Source: Xylocopa sonorina (lineage: Eukaryota; Arthropoda; Insecta; Hymenoptera; Apidae). Taken from it: a stretch of 64,000 nt of DNA. The notes beneath the pieces were generated by a model. That model did no database searches, was not told the origin of the DNA, and worked only from the letters and a program-made list of their open reading frames with translations. The stretch spans positions 4,282,501-4,346,500 of the forward strand of contig NC_135199.1 in NCBI RefSeq assembly GCF_050948175.1, read 5' to 3'. A program made the position numbers and the translations under genes. Below, piece by piece: positions 22,576-35,193 of the stretch (position 1 is its first letter; every line of letters begins with the position of its first letter).

Positions 22576-25500
22576 TCTGCTCTCGTTTCGTCTCCAGGCA
22601 AGGGCCAAGCTGGTCGAAAGAAGGAAAGTGGGACTGAAGTGGAAAAGGGATGAAAAAGCCCGAGCCCGGGCAACGATGCCGCTTCAAGTTTAATCGTTTT
22701 TAAAAACTCCTCTAGACGAGACGGCGGGCTCATGAAATTATCCTCGAAGTAGAGGGTTGCTGAAGACATCCTTGTCCTTAGGCCAGCATCCTTTTCGCCG
22801 TCTCCCATGACAATCGGTCCGTGCTTCGACTGCCAGCTCGACTTAATTACTCGTGGCGAGCGACGCGAATATTCGTTTCGCGCCTCGACTCGCCGGAAAT
22901 CGATCCCTAATGGACGGGTACGATACGAGATACTGAAATCGAGGAAGCTGACATGATTCGCAGACACTTCGATGGTTCGATAATATTCTATCTTCTAATT
23001 TACATAGTCTTTCAGTCTGATCAAATAGAGTTGATCGCGTTTAAAAGAAATTGGACTTTGAATATTTTCATTCGAAACAACACGCGCGAGGGAGTGCAAA
23101 AGTATCAAAGAGTTTTCCATTTTTGTGAAACGCAATTTTGTATAAAATTTCAAACTCCGCGGAAAGCAGGGCTCGGAATTGTATTTGCAGAGTTTACCGG
23201 GTTTTTTCCCGCATTCTCGACAACCTTTTCAAAGAATGCTCAATTTCGTAGCTGCGGAAAGTCACGCTGCTAGTATGTAGTATTTACCTTCATTCAACCG
23301 TAATCTTCGCGCGAGCGTAATTGGAAAAGTTAAGAATTACATTCGCGGATAAGTCTGCCAAACACGGGATCAACCGAATAGCCGAAATTCGGAGCAGTGT
23401 TATATAGTTAATTATCGCGGAGGGTTCTATTTACGCTAATTACTTTAGGGGAGGGAAACAGGTAGAGTGATCGATGCACACTGGCTCGTAATTAGCGTAC
23501 GTGCGCGTATTCACGCGAGGAACTGCACGTACACACTTTCGCGTCACCGCCATTGCCCAAACGGGGAAACCAAACTTGCACGTACAGGGTACATCAGAAG
23601 TAACTCGTGTAACATCCGAAACCTGCGAACGAAATCCAATATCGGCCGAGGTACACACACGCCAATAAAAGGTTCACCGATGTTTATGGCTTTACCACTG
23701 ACGAAGTATCAATAGAGGGTATTATGTTCGCGAGAACTAGTCGGTAAAGGGAATAATGAAATACAACAACCTCGAAAAAGAAGTATCCGAAACTGGAAAA
23801 TAAAACGTCGGGGAAATACTATCGCGAAAAGCTTTCTACTACAATTTTTCAACACGTTGCACGATAAATCGTGGCGTGAAATATACTTCCTCTCAAACAA
23901 TTTTGTATACAACATTTTATACATACGAAGAGCAATTCGAAAGAAGGATTAAATCCAGAAATATACAATACATGTTTCTATTCACCGTAACCTAATCGAA
24001 GGGCTGCCACACATATAATGCAATACTACTTTACTATTATTGAATTTTGGTAAGGGAAATGAACATTAAAACTGATTGAACGTAAAGAAACTCTTTGCGC
24101 CCCCCATCGTTGGTCATCTGCAGATACTAAATGCACCCTCGGACTGCAACAACTAATAAACTCAAGAAGCGTATCAATTTAAACAATGAAACAGTAATGC
24201 AAAAGTACAGAAAGTCTGTAGAAGTTGATGCAACTTTCAAATCGACATTGCTCCACGGAAGGTTAACGAGTTTCTTCCTAATCCTTGAAGTACCTAAAAG
24301 CATCGTCCCTTAAAGATAACGCGAACCGTATACACGTGTACCATCCCCGTCCCCGCGCAGCTCAACGTTCCGTCTAAACAATCCCTCAGTGGGAACCACA
24401 GGGTGCGCGAAACAGCGGATTCGAAAGTTCCACGGATCGAGTTCGCCGAAGAAATAACCAGGCGAAAGGAGTAACCTACATATTTGCGGAAAGAAGGAAG
24501 CCAGATACGCGGTACGGTTCGCCGCGATGCTCGCGAGGCATCTTGCACTTTATGCGGGAGCGGCGGAAAGGGTGGATTGGGGGGCGGGGTGGAAGAATTC
24601 CGATACCTCGGAGCGTTACTTTCAAAGCGGTTTATAAAGCTGTGCAAACACACCGGGTGAACGGAAAGCGAGCGGGTAGCGACAACGCGACACTTTTTCG
24701 AGATTTACCACGCGCGTACGGCTAGACGCGTCGCTCCTCTCGAGGATGGGCGTTAATTCAAGCGTACACGTGCAACCGCCTCTCGTTTAACCCGGATGCT
24801 ATCCAGCTGTCCGACATGACACGTCGTGACTATGGAACCAGTATCGTGGAAGCATCGTTGCAGGAAGTTGCCAACTGGGGCTAATTACCAATTCGATCCA
24901 GCAAGATCCGATACGTCGTTACTAAGACGTATTGCTTGACCGAGGGAAATCGCTTCTTGCGGCTTGGAACGCGCGTGTTTCACCAAACAACCGGAAAGAA
25001 GGGAGATGCTCCACTGAGCATAGGATTATACGGTTTTGTATGATATTTTTTACAAATATCCTTCTCTCTTCGTTCCAAGCTTAATGTCTTAAGCAATTAC
25101 CGCGGTCTTTCTCTGTTTAGCATCGTGGTTGGTCGATTAGGAAGTTGTTTCTTGGAACGGTTGTAATTTTGATTTGATGGAAGAACGTGGATGAGTTATG
25201 AGACGTTCTCTTTTTAAATTAAATACCAAGAACTTGTGCTCGAAAAGAAAGAAATAAGGTAACGTAATAATGTTAATACCGTTTCGGGTTCCTGGAAGCA
25301 AGCACCAAAAGTAGACTTTTAATTCGAGAAATTTACTGGTGCCTTGAAAGTGCAGTACAAGTTTGTAATTCTGTACCGTAAGGTCTATGAACACGACTAA
25401 TCGCTAATGCATTTTAAATGAGACCCTTTGAGCCGGATCGATATTTCTGGCTCGTAAGAACTAGTTGGTTCTTCTGTGCTCGCTGCAAAAAGAAGGAGAC

Positions 25501-26057
25501 TGTAACGTACTTATAATAATACAGTTTCGCCTTTATACATTATACCGGTATGTTTATCAAGCACTGCTTTATTCGATCTAAAACGAATCACGCAGAAATT
25601 ACCACATTGTACAAGATTCCATCACCTTCGCCGGAAATTTCATTAACATTTTCCAAAGTATCATAGTAACATTCAGAGAAAATGATCAGAAAAGGTCCTT
25701 AACAACCCGCTAAATCCGCGAGCCAAGAGTATCAACCAACATATTTCAATCATCCTGGCCGTAAGTGGATATTTATGCATTCATGGAAAATTTAAATATG
25801 CAAAAAAGTGTTATACAAAATCTGCCGCGCGTAATATGCGAAAATAACCAAAACGTCGAAAGCAAAGTGCTTCTGATAATTAGGATGCTGTGCCAGATTT
25901 TTCTCTTTTCCGCTGGTTAAAAGTGTAGTTTGTAAAAATGTGAATTTGCATAAACAAGTCCAGCGAGAAGGTGGCAGCGGTATCGCGGCGAGTGATCGAC
26001 AACGACGGCTACTAAACGTCGCTTGCCACTTGAAAATGTCCTTACGGTATCGATCGA

Positions 26058-26080
26058 CGGCGGCGGCGGCGGCGGCGGCG
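26058..26080. repeat. (CGG)7 trinucleotide repeat in a CpG-rich patch
   Basis: Seven CGG units plus CG. The surrounding ~650 bp are CpG-rich. Open frames across it give alanine runs on both strands, so they are a product of the repeat and not evidence of a gene. Confidence 0.8.
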
Positions 26081-28516
26081 ATGAAAATCACGATACGCCG
26101 GCTGCAAACGAGCCAGACTCAAGCATCCGCGGACCGCCCGGTCATCGAGCTTTCCCCTTCGGGACGGGAGGGTTAGGTCAAGCCGCAACGGGTTAGGCTA
26201 GGTCAGCCGAGGTCGATCGGGCCGCGTACGACGGGCTGCGTTTTACGACGGCGGCGCGACAGCGGTCGCCTACCCGGCGTGGAAAGTGGTAGTAGGATCA
26301 GGTTGGTCGGAAGGGGGTGTGAGACGAAGGTGGTTCGCGGGAACTGGCCGAACCGCAACCTCACTCTCCGCAATTACAATGCTAATTCCGACGTACCGAG
26401 GGGTGGTGGAGGGCCTCGCACGGTTAATCGTCGCGCGATTTTCTTTGTCCGCAGGCCACATCGCTATCGCGGGACCCCGCGATTATCGCGTGCCCCCGGG
26501 TATGGGCCGCGTGCACGCAACGCGGGTCCTGCAAAATTCCGCGACAAGTGCCGTTAACGAGCGTTAAACTCACCCCTCGCGGCCACCTGACACGCTCCGA
26601 CGCGAGGGTAACGGCGGTGTAAGCGGCCCGTTTCGTTCCTATGAAAACAAGCCTTGTTTTACTTATTTAGCATTCATCTTTCTGCGAGCAAGCGATCCGT
26701 TTCGATCGCAGTCGATTAATTGTAATGAACGTTGCGATGCTGCGAAACGATGAAATATAATAATTGGAGGGATGATTGTACGACTTCTTTCTCTTTACTC
26801 GTTCTTCTTTTTTAGTATTAACGTAGATCTTCGTTTCAAAAGTGTTTAATCCGCTCTTAAGCTCACACACGCAAGTTAACGTTCGAACCCGTGATGAATC
26901 CACGGTAATCGGATAACTAGAAATCATCGTTCCATCCCTTTACCCTGGTATCCAATCTCGAATGAACTGAAGGAACTGTCATCCGTCGAAGGCTACGGAA
27001 TCGTCTGCAGCAGCTCTCTTCGGATTTAAAAACATGTGTAACAAGTTTAAATTCGCCACAACTCTCGCTGGTTTCCTTTATCCGGCCTCGGATCCTGACG
27101 AACAACGCGCGAAATAAAATGAAACGTCCGCGCTGTTTATCCCGCAACAACATTAGCATTACCGTCGGTAAAAAGCTCGCGCGGCTCTTTTCTTTCGCCG
27201 GCAAATGCTCGGCTATTAATATCTCGTTACAACAATGCAATGTGACGTCTCGCTTTACGTAACACCGTGTCCGAGGGGTTGCGTCACACCCGGCATCGTC
27301 CGCGTCCTCATATTATATTCCTTTATAGAGATGCACAATGGGCCGCGTGTCACGTTGCATAACGCGGCAACATGCACATTTCCGCGAGCCATCCGAATCC
27401 GCCCCCTCGATACCGCCCGTTTCGCCGTCCATCTACGTCTGGATCGATAGGCTTTCGAGCCGGGACGAGAGCGTCGAAAAGTGTCGAAGCGTCGATCGCG
27501 CCGCGCGCCACGGCCCACCGCCAGGACCCAAACGGAGACATCGAAACGCCTAATTAATTAGTCCGGGCGGAGGGTGTACGCGTAACCTATCCACCGATTA
27601 TGTAACGGCTGACAGCCGACGGGATACCGTAATTACATCCGGGCACGGAATATTCAATTGGATACCTAACTCGGTAATAATCGACACCACGGTATTAACG
27701 GAGCGTGGAATATTGATAGCAGCGGTAATTTCGTCGCAACGACACCGTCGACGACGATCCGCGGCCGTGTCTTTAAGGCGCCTCATGGAAAATTAATATC
27801 CCCGGGACGGATGCTTCGATTCACCCGCCGCTTTACTTATTCAACGGGTTTCGCTCCTAACTGGGTTTCGCCCGCCGCCTCCCCGACCGGCGGAGCGCGA
27901 TGATATTCAAAGGTACGCGGATAGCGCGGAGGAGCGGTACCACCATCGCGGTTCGCCCTGTCCGCTCGGTTATTTCGGGACCCGTTTACTTCCACGCCGG
28001 ACGAGTACATCCACCGTCCGCGATGATTTATTGAGATAAGAAAGGGTGTTGCATCTATTCAGGGAGAGGCTCCTCTCGCGGTCGCATGAATTAATGATTC
28101 CTCGGTTAGTAGGTTAGCCCGGTACGAAAGACGGACAAGTTTTATAATGCATCGGTGAATTAATTTCGTCTCGAGAGATTCTTATCGCGCAGATGGAACC
28201 ACGGTCGTGCGATGGATCGGTTAATTATTGAGATAGTTTATGATGCGAGTTTCTTTGACACTTGATGAATGACTGTTTAAACGCGTTAAAAAAAAAGCTT
28301 CGATGTTTTACCAGCGCTAGTTCAGAGATTCGTATCTTCTAGTTCTAATTGGTTACTTTTGAGTCCCCTCGAAAGATCTCTTTCTCGTCTCAAGTCTCGA
28401 AAGCCCATATTGTTAGCGGCAGGGTGACAAGTTACGGTACAAATGACCTCGCGATTGACGACAGCTGATATTGATGATCCCTGAGCGGATCGAGTCCGAT
28501 AGGAGAAATTTCACTG

Positions 28517-29083
28517 TCATCTGGGATCGTAGCCATCCGATCCTGCGACCATAAGGTTCTTGTTATCGATTAGAACCAGTCTAACGTTGTCGTCAGCGGG
28601 TCCCGCGATCATCGCGAGGTCTTCGATATCGATCTGAATGACTACGAAGTCCGGTCCGTCCGCTGAAACTGAAAGCTGGTCGCTATTGACTCGCGGACTC
28701 CTTCGATCCATTTCGATGATTAGTATATCCCAGTAATCGTTGGCTTGAATCGTAGAAACTCGTAATGGTTATCGATTGACTCGAGTTTGGAGCTGACGTC
28801 TTCTACAAATTCGCAGTTGACGGGGTTCAACTCGGTCGCACGTGCTTCGGTTCCACGTATCTTCCTGTCGGCGATACCGTCTTCCGAAATCGTGGTATCG
28901 ATGATACTGTCTTCGAAAACCGCGAAATACGATCCTATTATCCTGGATAGCGTGTCGCGCGACATTTGGGCTGACAATTTCGGTTTACACGACCGCCTGG
29001 TCGTCGTTATCGCACTTTGGTAATTGTTTGGACAGTAGTTTCGTCGATGACCGAAATACTCCAAGTATTTTATATATTTTTCA
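28517..29083 (-). other. Coding-like stretch of two consecutive - strand open frames, unidentified
   Basis: The upstream frame is open on the - strand from about 29083 to a TAA at 28722-28720 (~121 codons), but has no ATG near its start. Eight bases later an ATG at 28711 opens a 64-codon frame to 28517. Codons in both favour G or C in the third position and the translations are acidic and not low-complexity (for example IEKYIKYLEYF and VRLVLIDNKNL), unlike most chance frames nearby. I recognise no family. It could be an exon pair of a fast-evolving gene, a decayed gene fragment, or chance. No convincing splice sites bound it. Confidence 0.2.
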
Positions 29084-32000
29084 ATTTCGTTGTCAACTTC
29101 CTACTATTTCTCAACTGTTACTTGTAAACAGTTTTGTTTACTAATTCCATTAAATGTAGCTCTCAAGCTTTGTTGTAATTTATATTTATATTTAAACTTA
29201 TATTAGCTTTTCTTCCTTTATTTATTGATACGAAGACGCTCTTGACAAAGTAGCGCAAAGGATTAATTCAGGAATACCAGAATTTGATTAAAAATAAAAC
29301 GAATAAGATATTGACACAAGTATATGGAACGCAATGGAGGTTCGTCCCTTAATTTTCACCTTCCCAAATTGCAACAGTCTGATACAGATTGTTCGATGCA
29401 GAATGCCAGACCACAAACTTATAGCTGACAGACCGAGTCTCACCAGTATCTACTTGAAATATCGAGGCCGAGCGCGCACTCCGATTTGCGCTCGAGCAGA
29501 GCATCAACCACGAAATTGAGCTCCTAGAGTTCCGACCACTCGACCATCTAGCCCTCACCCCTTGATCCCCCTCGCACGCCTATAAAGGATGTGCATACAA
29601 CAGAAGGAGCGGGCTGGTCGGGGTGGGAGAGGATTGGGTGCACGGCCACTTGCGGAATACCGTCAGGAGCCAGACAGCTACCACTAATCAGACTGTTTCC
29701 ACTTAATTTGCCGGGGTAATTAACCGTCTCATTCGCCCCCGTCGACCCTAAAGCCATTGCGCCGAAACTAAACCTAGGTACTCTATTATGCACGGGACCT
29801 ATTGTGTCAGAGGGATGCCTTTGAGGACGCGCGCCACGGAAACGTACGACTTCCATTGCAACCCACCCTTCTTGTTTCGAGGTGCTCAAAAGTCATCATC
29901 GATTCATCCGGGGGCGAGAATCCGCCGCCCCTCGGTTCGACGCCTCTCCTATGCATACGTTCTAACGCACGATTTCAAGCGCCTGCAATTCAATTCGTGG
30001 GATTGCTCTAAACAACATCTTCGAGTTGGTTTTATAAATTGTACAATTTCTTATCTTGAAAGTAACGATTGTCTCAATTGCAGATATTGTTGGTAAAAGG
30101 CGACGAATCGAGGTACCAGCGGGAAAGGTATGAAAAGAATTTTCGTCGAAATAAGTGAAAGGAACAGCTTGTAAGGTTAGTGATCTGACAAGGACTTATA
30201 GGAGTATTCTAGAGAGGAATATATGTACTCAAATGCGTCAGCAAGATAATAAGATGGTATAGAACGACTTAAAGACAGGGAGGCGAAAACTGGGACGATC
30301 GTACGACTAAACATAGATAAACGAGAATCGCAAATTAAAGAGCCAGAACTAGGCTGTGTATGTAAGGAAATTAAAAGCGCCATCAAGGAATAAACACGCA
30401 GTATAAATACCGCGCAAAGGGAATATATAAGAATGTCGAGCGTAATTGCACTATAAACCTTCGTGCATATACATACTATCGTTCTATATTTCACCTACGA
30501 AGAAGAAAAATTACATCTATCCACTCCATCGTCAAAAACTGCTGTATATTACTACGATATGCTATATCGTAGATATATTACTTCCACTTGAAAGGAGAAT
30601 ATGACATTCTACGGAATTAATTAAAATTCTTTACGCGCATAGGGATCAAAGCGACGATAAAGACAAAAAAAAAGAAGAGCCAGCACAGCCCCGAGGAAAC
30701 GGTTGATCCCTTTGACTCGGTCATCTTCAAAAACCAGGCTGCAGCTCGCATAAACTTTGCTCAGGCTGTTCGACAAAGTGAGCCGGAACGTTTCGCCGTC
30801 TGAAACCGACAGACAGAATGGGTTCACCGTTTCCGGTGAAATTCCAGGAGAGGCAGAACAGGGGTATCCTGGCCTCTTTTGAATCGCATCCATTTTTCAC
30901 AAGTACTTTTCGTAGTCGGTCGCGCGAATCGGTATTTCGTCTAGCTGGCAGCCTCGACGCCGTGTCCACGGCAGGCGCACCGTGAAATTTTAACGAAGTC
31001 TAACTTGCAACCGGTGCATCCCGCCGAAACAAACTGCCAGCTGAATTCGGTTGGGTATCTTCTGCTATCTGTTTTCGTCCCGCGATCGGTAACGCGACGC
31101 AAACGATTCAATAATTCATTTTGCACATCCGAGCGTTCTCGCAACGCGTACTGATTCGAAGTTGTTTTCAGACGCGATGATGTTTACGATAATAAATATA
31201 AGAGTAACAATGTTGATTACTTGTTATACGTATTTGCATGGAGAGTGAAATGCGTGCGATAGTAAATATGCGAAGTAAGCTAACAGTGGACACGAAAAAT
31301 GGTCGAAGAGCGAGGAGAAGTAGGCTAGGCAAGGTGGTGGATGAGGAAAATGTGATTAAATATGCTCTTAATGTGTTCTTTTAGGTCAGACTCTTGGTTT
31401 GATTTTATCTCACATTTGTGTAAAAGGAATTTTTTCTTACGCATCGTTTATTTAAACTTCGGTTATCGCGCTTTCGCGCGGCAGGATTTTGATACGGCTG
31501 ATGTTTATTCATTTTTCCGTGACATAGTTTTATTTAGCAACAATATCAATCTTCCATGGAATTCTGTTTTTTTTTCTCCTCTACGTTTACAGAGACTAAC
31601 CGTTACAATAGTTTTCTGTGATTTAATTTGAAAACGAATATCGTTGTTTGCCAATGCCGCGATATTTTCCATGGCTGAACATTTCTGAACTTTTATTATA
31701 CAATGAAAAATATTTTTTTTAAATCCTGCCCGGATAAAAAATCGTACAATGCGCTGTACAAAAAAAAGCTGCGTTGCCGATACTGAGCTTAATATCCGGA
31801 GGTTCCGTACCAACCCAAGGAATTTCCATGTTAAATTAATATCCGATGCATTCGTCCTTTCTTCAAAGAATGTTAATCATGTTATTTCGCGGAACCGTTC
31901 GTTCCCAGTATGTTTTACATCCCTTTTTCTTCCCGTCTAAATACACAATCTTCAAGCCTCAAACAACCCAATCTCGACTCTTTATAAACAATTGTAGGGG

Positions 32001-34624
32001 TTCTTTGCGGGGAAACCAGGGAGAAGAAAGCCGAGGAAAACATCCGGCTGAAGTTCTGTCGGGGACCGAATACGTAGTCCTCGTTGCAGCCTGGAAAATT
32101 GGGGCGGGCGCAATTAAATCGCACAAAACAGATTCATTTGACAAAACTCGAGCGGGTATTGCTCGCGGAGACGAGCTCTGCTAAACGAGCAAGGTTGACA
32201 TCGTGTTCTCCGACCGGGTGGAGGGTCGCGAGGTTCCCCTGTAGCCTCGAATATTGCAAGGGTTGGCTGATAGGGGTTGGCTCGATGCGTAACAAGCCGG
32301 TTAAGTATCCATTATCCGTTCTGTCGGGTCGCGACCGCGGACAAAAAGCACGCGTCTCGGCTAATGGTTGGTTTGGCCCAGGTTGTTCCGCGGTCGAACA
32401 AAAACTCCTCGAATTCAACGACCTTTTGTTGTCCCAGTAATACCTCCGTTTCCTGGTCTTTACATTACCGCGATCTCGCCCTTAGCGCCAGTGCTCTTCA
32501 GGTTCGTTATCGAATCGCTGTTCGGTGCTTTAAACATCCGCGAATGCTTCCGCGATCGGATGCAGCGGCTGAGTTCTTCGAATTCTTCGTATACTGTTGA
32601 ACCTAATGTCGGTAATATTGATGGAATAGGGTACAGGTAACTTCGTACTCGCAGATTTTGATATAGAAGGCTATGAACGGAGGAACACGAAATTCCTAAA
32701 CTGAAACCTACCACAGACTCCCTGGATTCGCGTTATCTAATACGGAGATCTTTGGGTTATAGGAATTTCGGGACTGTACTAGCAAGGATCTCACGAATGT
32801 CCAAAGTTACGCGTGTCCCGTAGGTTCTCACGTGGAACCTCGAAGATTATGATAGTCACGAGAGCACGGAGTGGTAAGAGGTCTCTCGAGTTATCTGGTT
32901 AAGCTTTAAAAGCTTATCCGCGCAACCAGACCCTGACAGCTAAAAGTTGATGCAATTTTCAGTGATTCGCTTCTCTCTTTTTCTCAGATTTAGCCACGGA
33001 AAAGCAGCGAAAGCAAACGCGAGTCTACCAAGTATTCTCCGGTGTCTGTCGAGACTCGATATCATAGCGACAGTTCTACAGTCGATATTGTGGTATTAGT
33101 CGCGACGAGCAGCAATTGGAATGCAACACGGACCCCGATGGACCTTCGGGAATACGAAGACGATGGGAAACAATGATTCAACTGGGTAACGCAGCTGGGA
33201 ATGGAGGACGGGAGGGAGTGGTTCGGGGGATAGGAAAGTAAGAACCAGTTCGTGGATACAAGGACGCATCGGTGCAAGGAAGTCACGTACTTTATAAAAC
33301 GTAGCAGCCACCATAGCAGACGGCACGATGGTGGCGCGGAGCACGAAGGAAACGGCGAAGAATGGAGATAAAAACGATCGTATTTGCCGGAGAGCAAAGA
33401 GGAGTGCGGAGCGACCGGAACATATGGTCTCCGCTGCAATATGGTGGGAAGAGGTGCTTTTACTCGATAAACGCCACGAAAATGAGCTTTTTTCACCGAC
33501 CACCCCCATCCCTCCGCGCCTCTTCAGCCTTCAATCCATCCTCGCTCTTTTGTCTCAGTCCGGGCAAACCACGTGATTTTTCGATTCCGCCTACCGTTCC
33601 GTCAGTAACAAACGACCTACCGAATGAGATCCAGCATTTTTGCGTTTTCCTCTCCCTCTCGCACCCTCGAGCGCCGTTTACCACTACTCGCGAGTGGATC
33701 GCGCTACTTGCTCGTCGTTTAAGCCAATTTCCTCTTCGAAACTTCCAAGTGTACGACGCCTGCGCGTGTAATTAGAGTATAGGATGTCCGATGCACGAAT
33801 AAAGATGAGGGGCGCGCAGTGGGTGTACGTCTGCATAAAGTACAGAGTCCGATAGGTAGCCGCATACGCATACAAAATGCATTGTATGCAACGTACGGGA
33901 TGTGAAATGCGCAAAACGTGCGGAATACGGAAAACTATGGAATATAAACCGGAACTCCATAAAAATCCATGTAAAGCTATAGAGCGAACAGCGCACACCC
34001 GAATGCATTAAATATCGTATTGTCGCACGGGTCGATAAATAAAAGGGAATATTTTTCGCGGCTCGTTTGCCGGCGATACTGGTCGACCCGGCGATTTCAA
34101 CGGAACCGTCGATACGCTATGCATAATTGTTTTCATTCGTCCCGATAAATCCTCACCGGGAGAGTAGCGGATAACAATTATTCCGCGGATAACGATCGAG
34201 TCCTTTATTACCCGCACCTTATGAATGTTACATTAAATCCGAAGCAGCTCGTTTGGACGTAACGATCGCAACAGCTGTTTCCGCTCGGTGTCCCTTTAAT
34301 ACGTCCTGTCGGAGCACGAAGAAGACGCTCCACTCCGCGTGATGCTCTAACGCGGAATTATTACGGGAACCACGCAACCTGCTCGCCAATACCGTCGCAG
34401 AGACGTCGCACACCTTCCGTTTATTTCACCCTCTGTTTCTAGTACACTTCCACGTTCGTTTCGTTCGCGAACTTTATTAGAAACCAAGGAAACGACTGCT
34501 GCGACCGACTTTGTCTCGCGAGCGACGAAAACGAACGTTCGATCGAACCTAACGAACCAATTTCGCTCAATCAGAGAACTCCTTGAAGGGAACGCAGAAA
34601 TACGGAAATAATGATAGTACTTAC
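29084..34624. other. Gene-poor region
   Basis: Nothing supported as a gene. It includes a 9-bp-arm hairpin at 30552-30572 and a 90-codon ATG frame at 30621-30893 (-). That frame ends in a hydrophobic segment, FLGAVLALLFFCLY, and has no known relatives that I recognise. The + strand segment 30084-30127 has acceptor-like and donor-like edges but encodes only ~14 residues and cannot be linked to anything. Confidence 0.4.
30552..30572. repeat. Perfect 9-bp inverted repeat, 3-nt loop
   Basis: ctacgatat-gct-atatcgtag. It is a small palindrome in AT-rich DNA; role unknown. Confidence 0.7.
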
Positions 34625-34830
34625 GCGCAGCACTCGTAAACACCTTCTTCCTGTCGTTTCTCCAATTCCAGGTCGCCCCATTGTTTTCCACGACACATAA
34701 TACCGAGAGGAATAACGCGATGCTCGCATTTAGCGTAGAATATATTCCGCGCACGAATCGACGTAAATTCTCCGTTTCCGGCCGCGCCTCTACGTAAAAC
34801 CATCTCGTCTTTATATATGATGTTATTTTT
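34625..34830 (-). CDS. Candidate internal exon, unidentified protein
   Basis: On the - strand it has an acceptor cgtataacag ending at 34831 and a strong donor gtaagt at 34624-34619. The frame entered in phase 0, as required by the donor of the exon at 35065-35193, is open for 68 codons and leaves two bases (phase 2). The translation is mixed and charged, with segments such as EFTSIRARNIFYAKCEH and LELEKRQEEGVYECC, and has four cysteines. The intron to the upstream exon is 234 bp. I recognise no family. The acceptor's pyrimidine tract is weak. A second frame here reads like a signal peptide but starts only at GTG, so I do not favour it. If real, the protein is probably extracellular (cysteines), but that is a guess. 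Confidence 0.38.
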
Positions 34831-35064
34831 CTGTTATACGAGTGTATACGACGGGTGACATGTGACGCTGTTTACGAGCACGGGCCTCCAAGTACAACGT
34901 AAATACGCGGCACTATGGAGTCTCGCGAAACCGCAGTAACCGGTAGGACGACGCGAAACAACCATCCAGCTCGGCAGCCGGAACTACACTACTTTCTTTC
35001 GTAACGCAAACAGAATTTCGGACCCGCCGTGGGCCCGTGTTGACAGAGGCCGGACGCGACTCAC

Positions 35065-35193
35065 CTCGATGAACGCCCTATTAGTTATCGCGGCCAAATA
35101 TTTGTCGGTAAATTCCGGGAACTGAGAGCCAGCGTTATCTTGTTGGACGCCATCGGCTAAACGTACTCGTATTTTCATGACGCGCAGCGATCG
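35065..35193 (-). CDS. Candidate internal exon, unidentified protein
   Basis: It is bounded on the - strand by a good acceptor (ccttctctgcag, just above 35193) and a consensus donor GAG|gtgagt at 35064-35059. The length is 129 nt, exactly 43 codons, phase 0 at both ends. Codon use and residue mix look like real coding sequence (for example MKIRVRLADGVQQDN and FPEFTDKYLAAITNRAFIE). The pattern of hydrophobic residues around SQFPEF faintly recalls a SEA domain; this is too weak to name it. Phase fits the candidate exon at 34625-34830. No upstream exon could be joined. Confidence 0.45.

Larger units (their letters stand above)
20397..28429. other. Gene-poor region with simple repeats and a CpG-rich patch
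   Basis: No supported exon. It holds a (CT)14 microsatellite at 22545-22572 and a CpG-rich patch at about 25960-26630 that includes a (CGG)7 run. A second GC-rich patch lies at 27220-28000. Open frames up to ~146 codons (22527-22967 -) are read through the microsatellite or are low-complexity and have no domain. CpG-rich patches like these could be promoters or unmethylated intron, but no transcript can be drawn from the sequence. Confidence 0.45.

Noticed and set aside
22594..22653. Splice acceptor after the (CT)14 run
   Set aside because: The pyrimidine tract is the microsatellite; no donor or coding-like exon follows.
26173..26212. TTAGG-containing motifs resembling insect telomere repeats
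   Set aside because: Only two scattered copies, not a tandem array.
26878..26900. tRNA T-loop-like gttcgaaccc
   Set aside because: Flanks do not form a T-stem or cloverleaf.
30621..30893. 90-codon - strand ATG frame with a C-terminal hydrophobic segment
   Set aside because: Hydrophobic run comes from a pyrimidine-rich stretch; no homologue recognised and no transcript signals. Mentioned in the region entry only.
34347..34754. - strand frame with a signal-peptide-like N-terminus (SIALFLSVLCVV)
   Set aside because: The initiating codon is GTG, not ATG, and no in-frame ATG lies upstream. The alternative frame of the same stretch fits the neighbouring exon's phase better.
34810..34822. TATA-like sequence (tatataaag) on the - strand
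   Set aside because: It would start a transcript inside the candidate exon at 34625-34830. AT-rich hexamers like this are frequent here and no initiator or first exon supports it.
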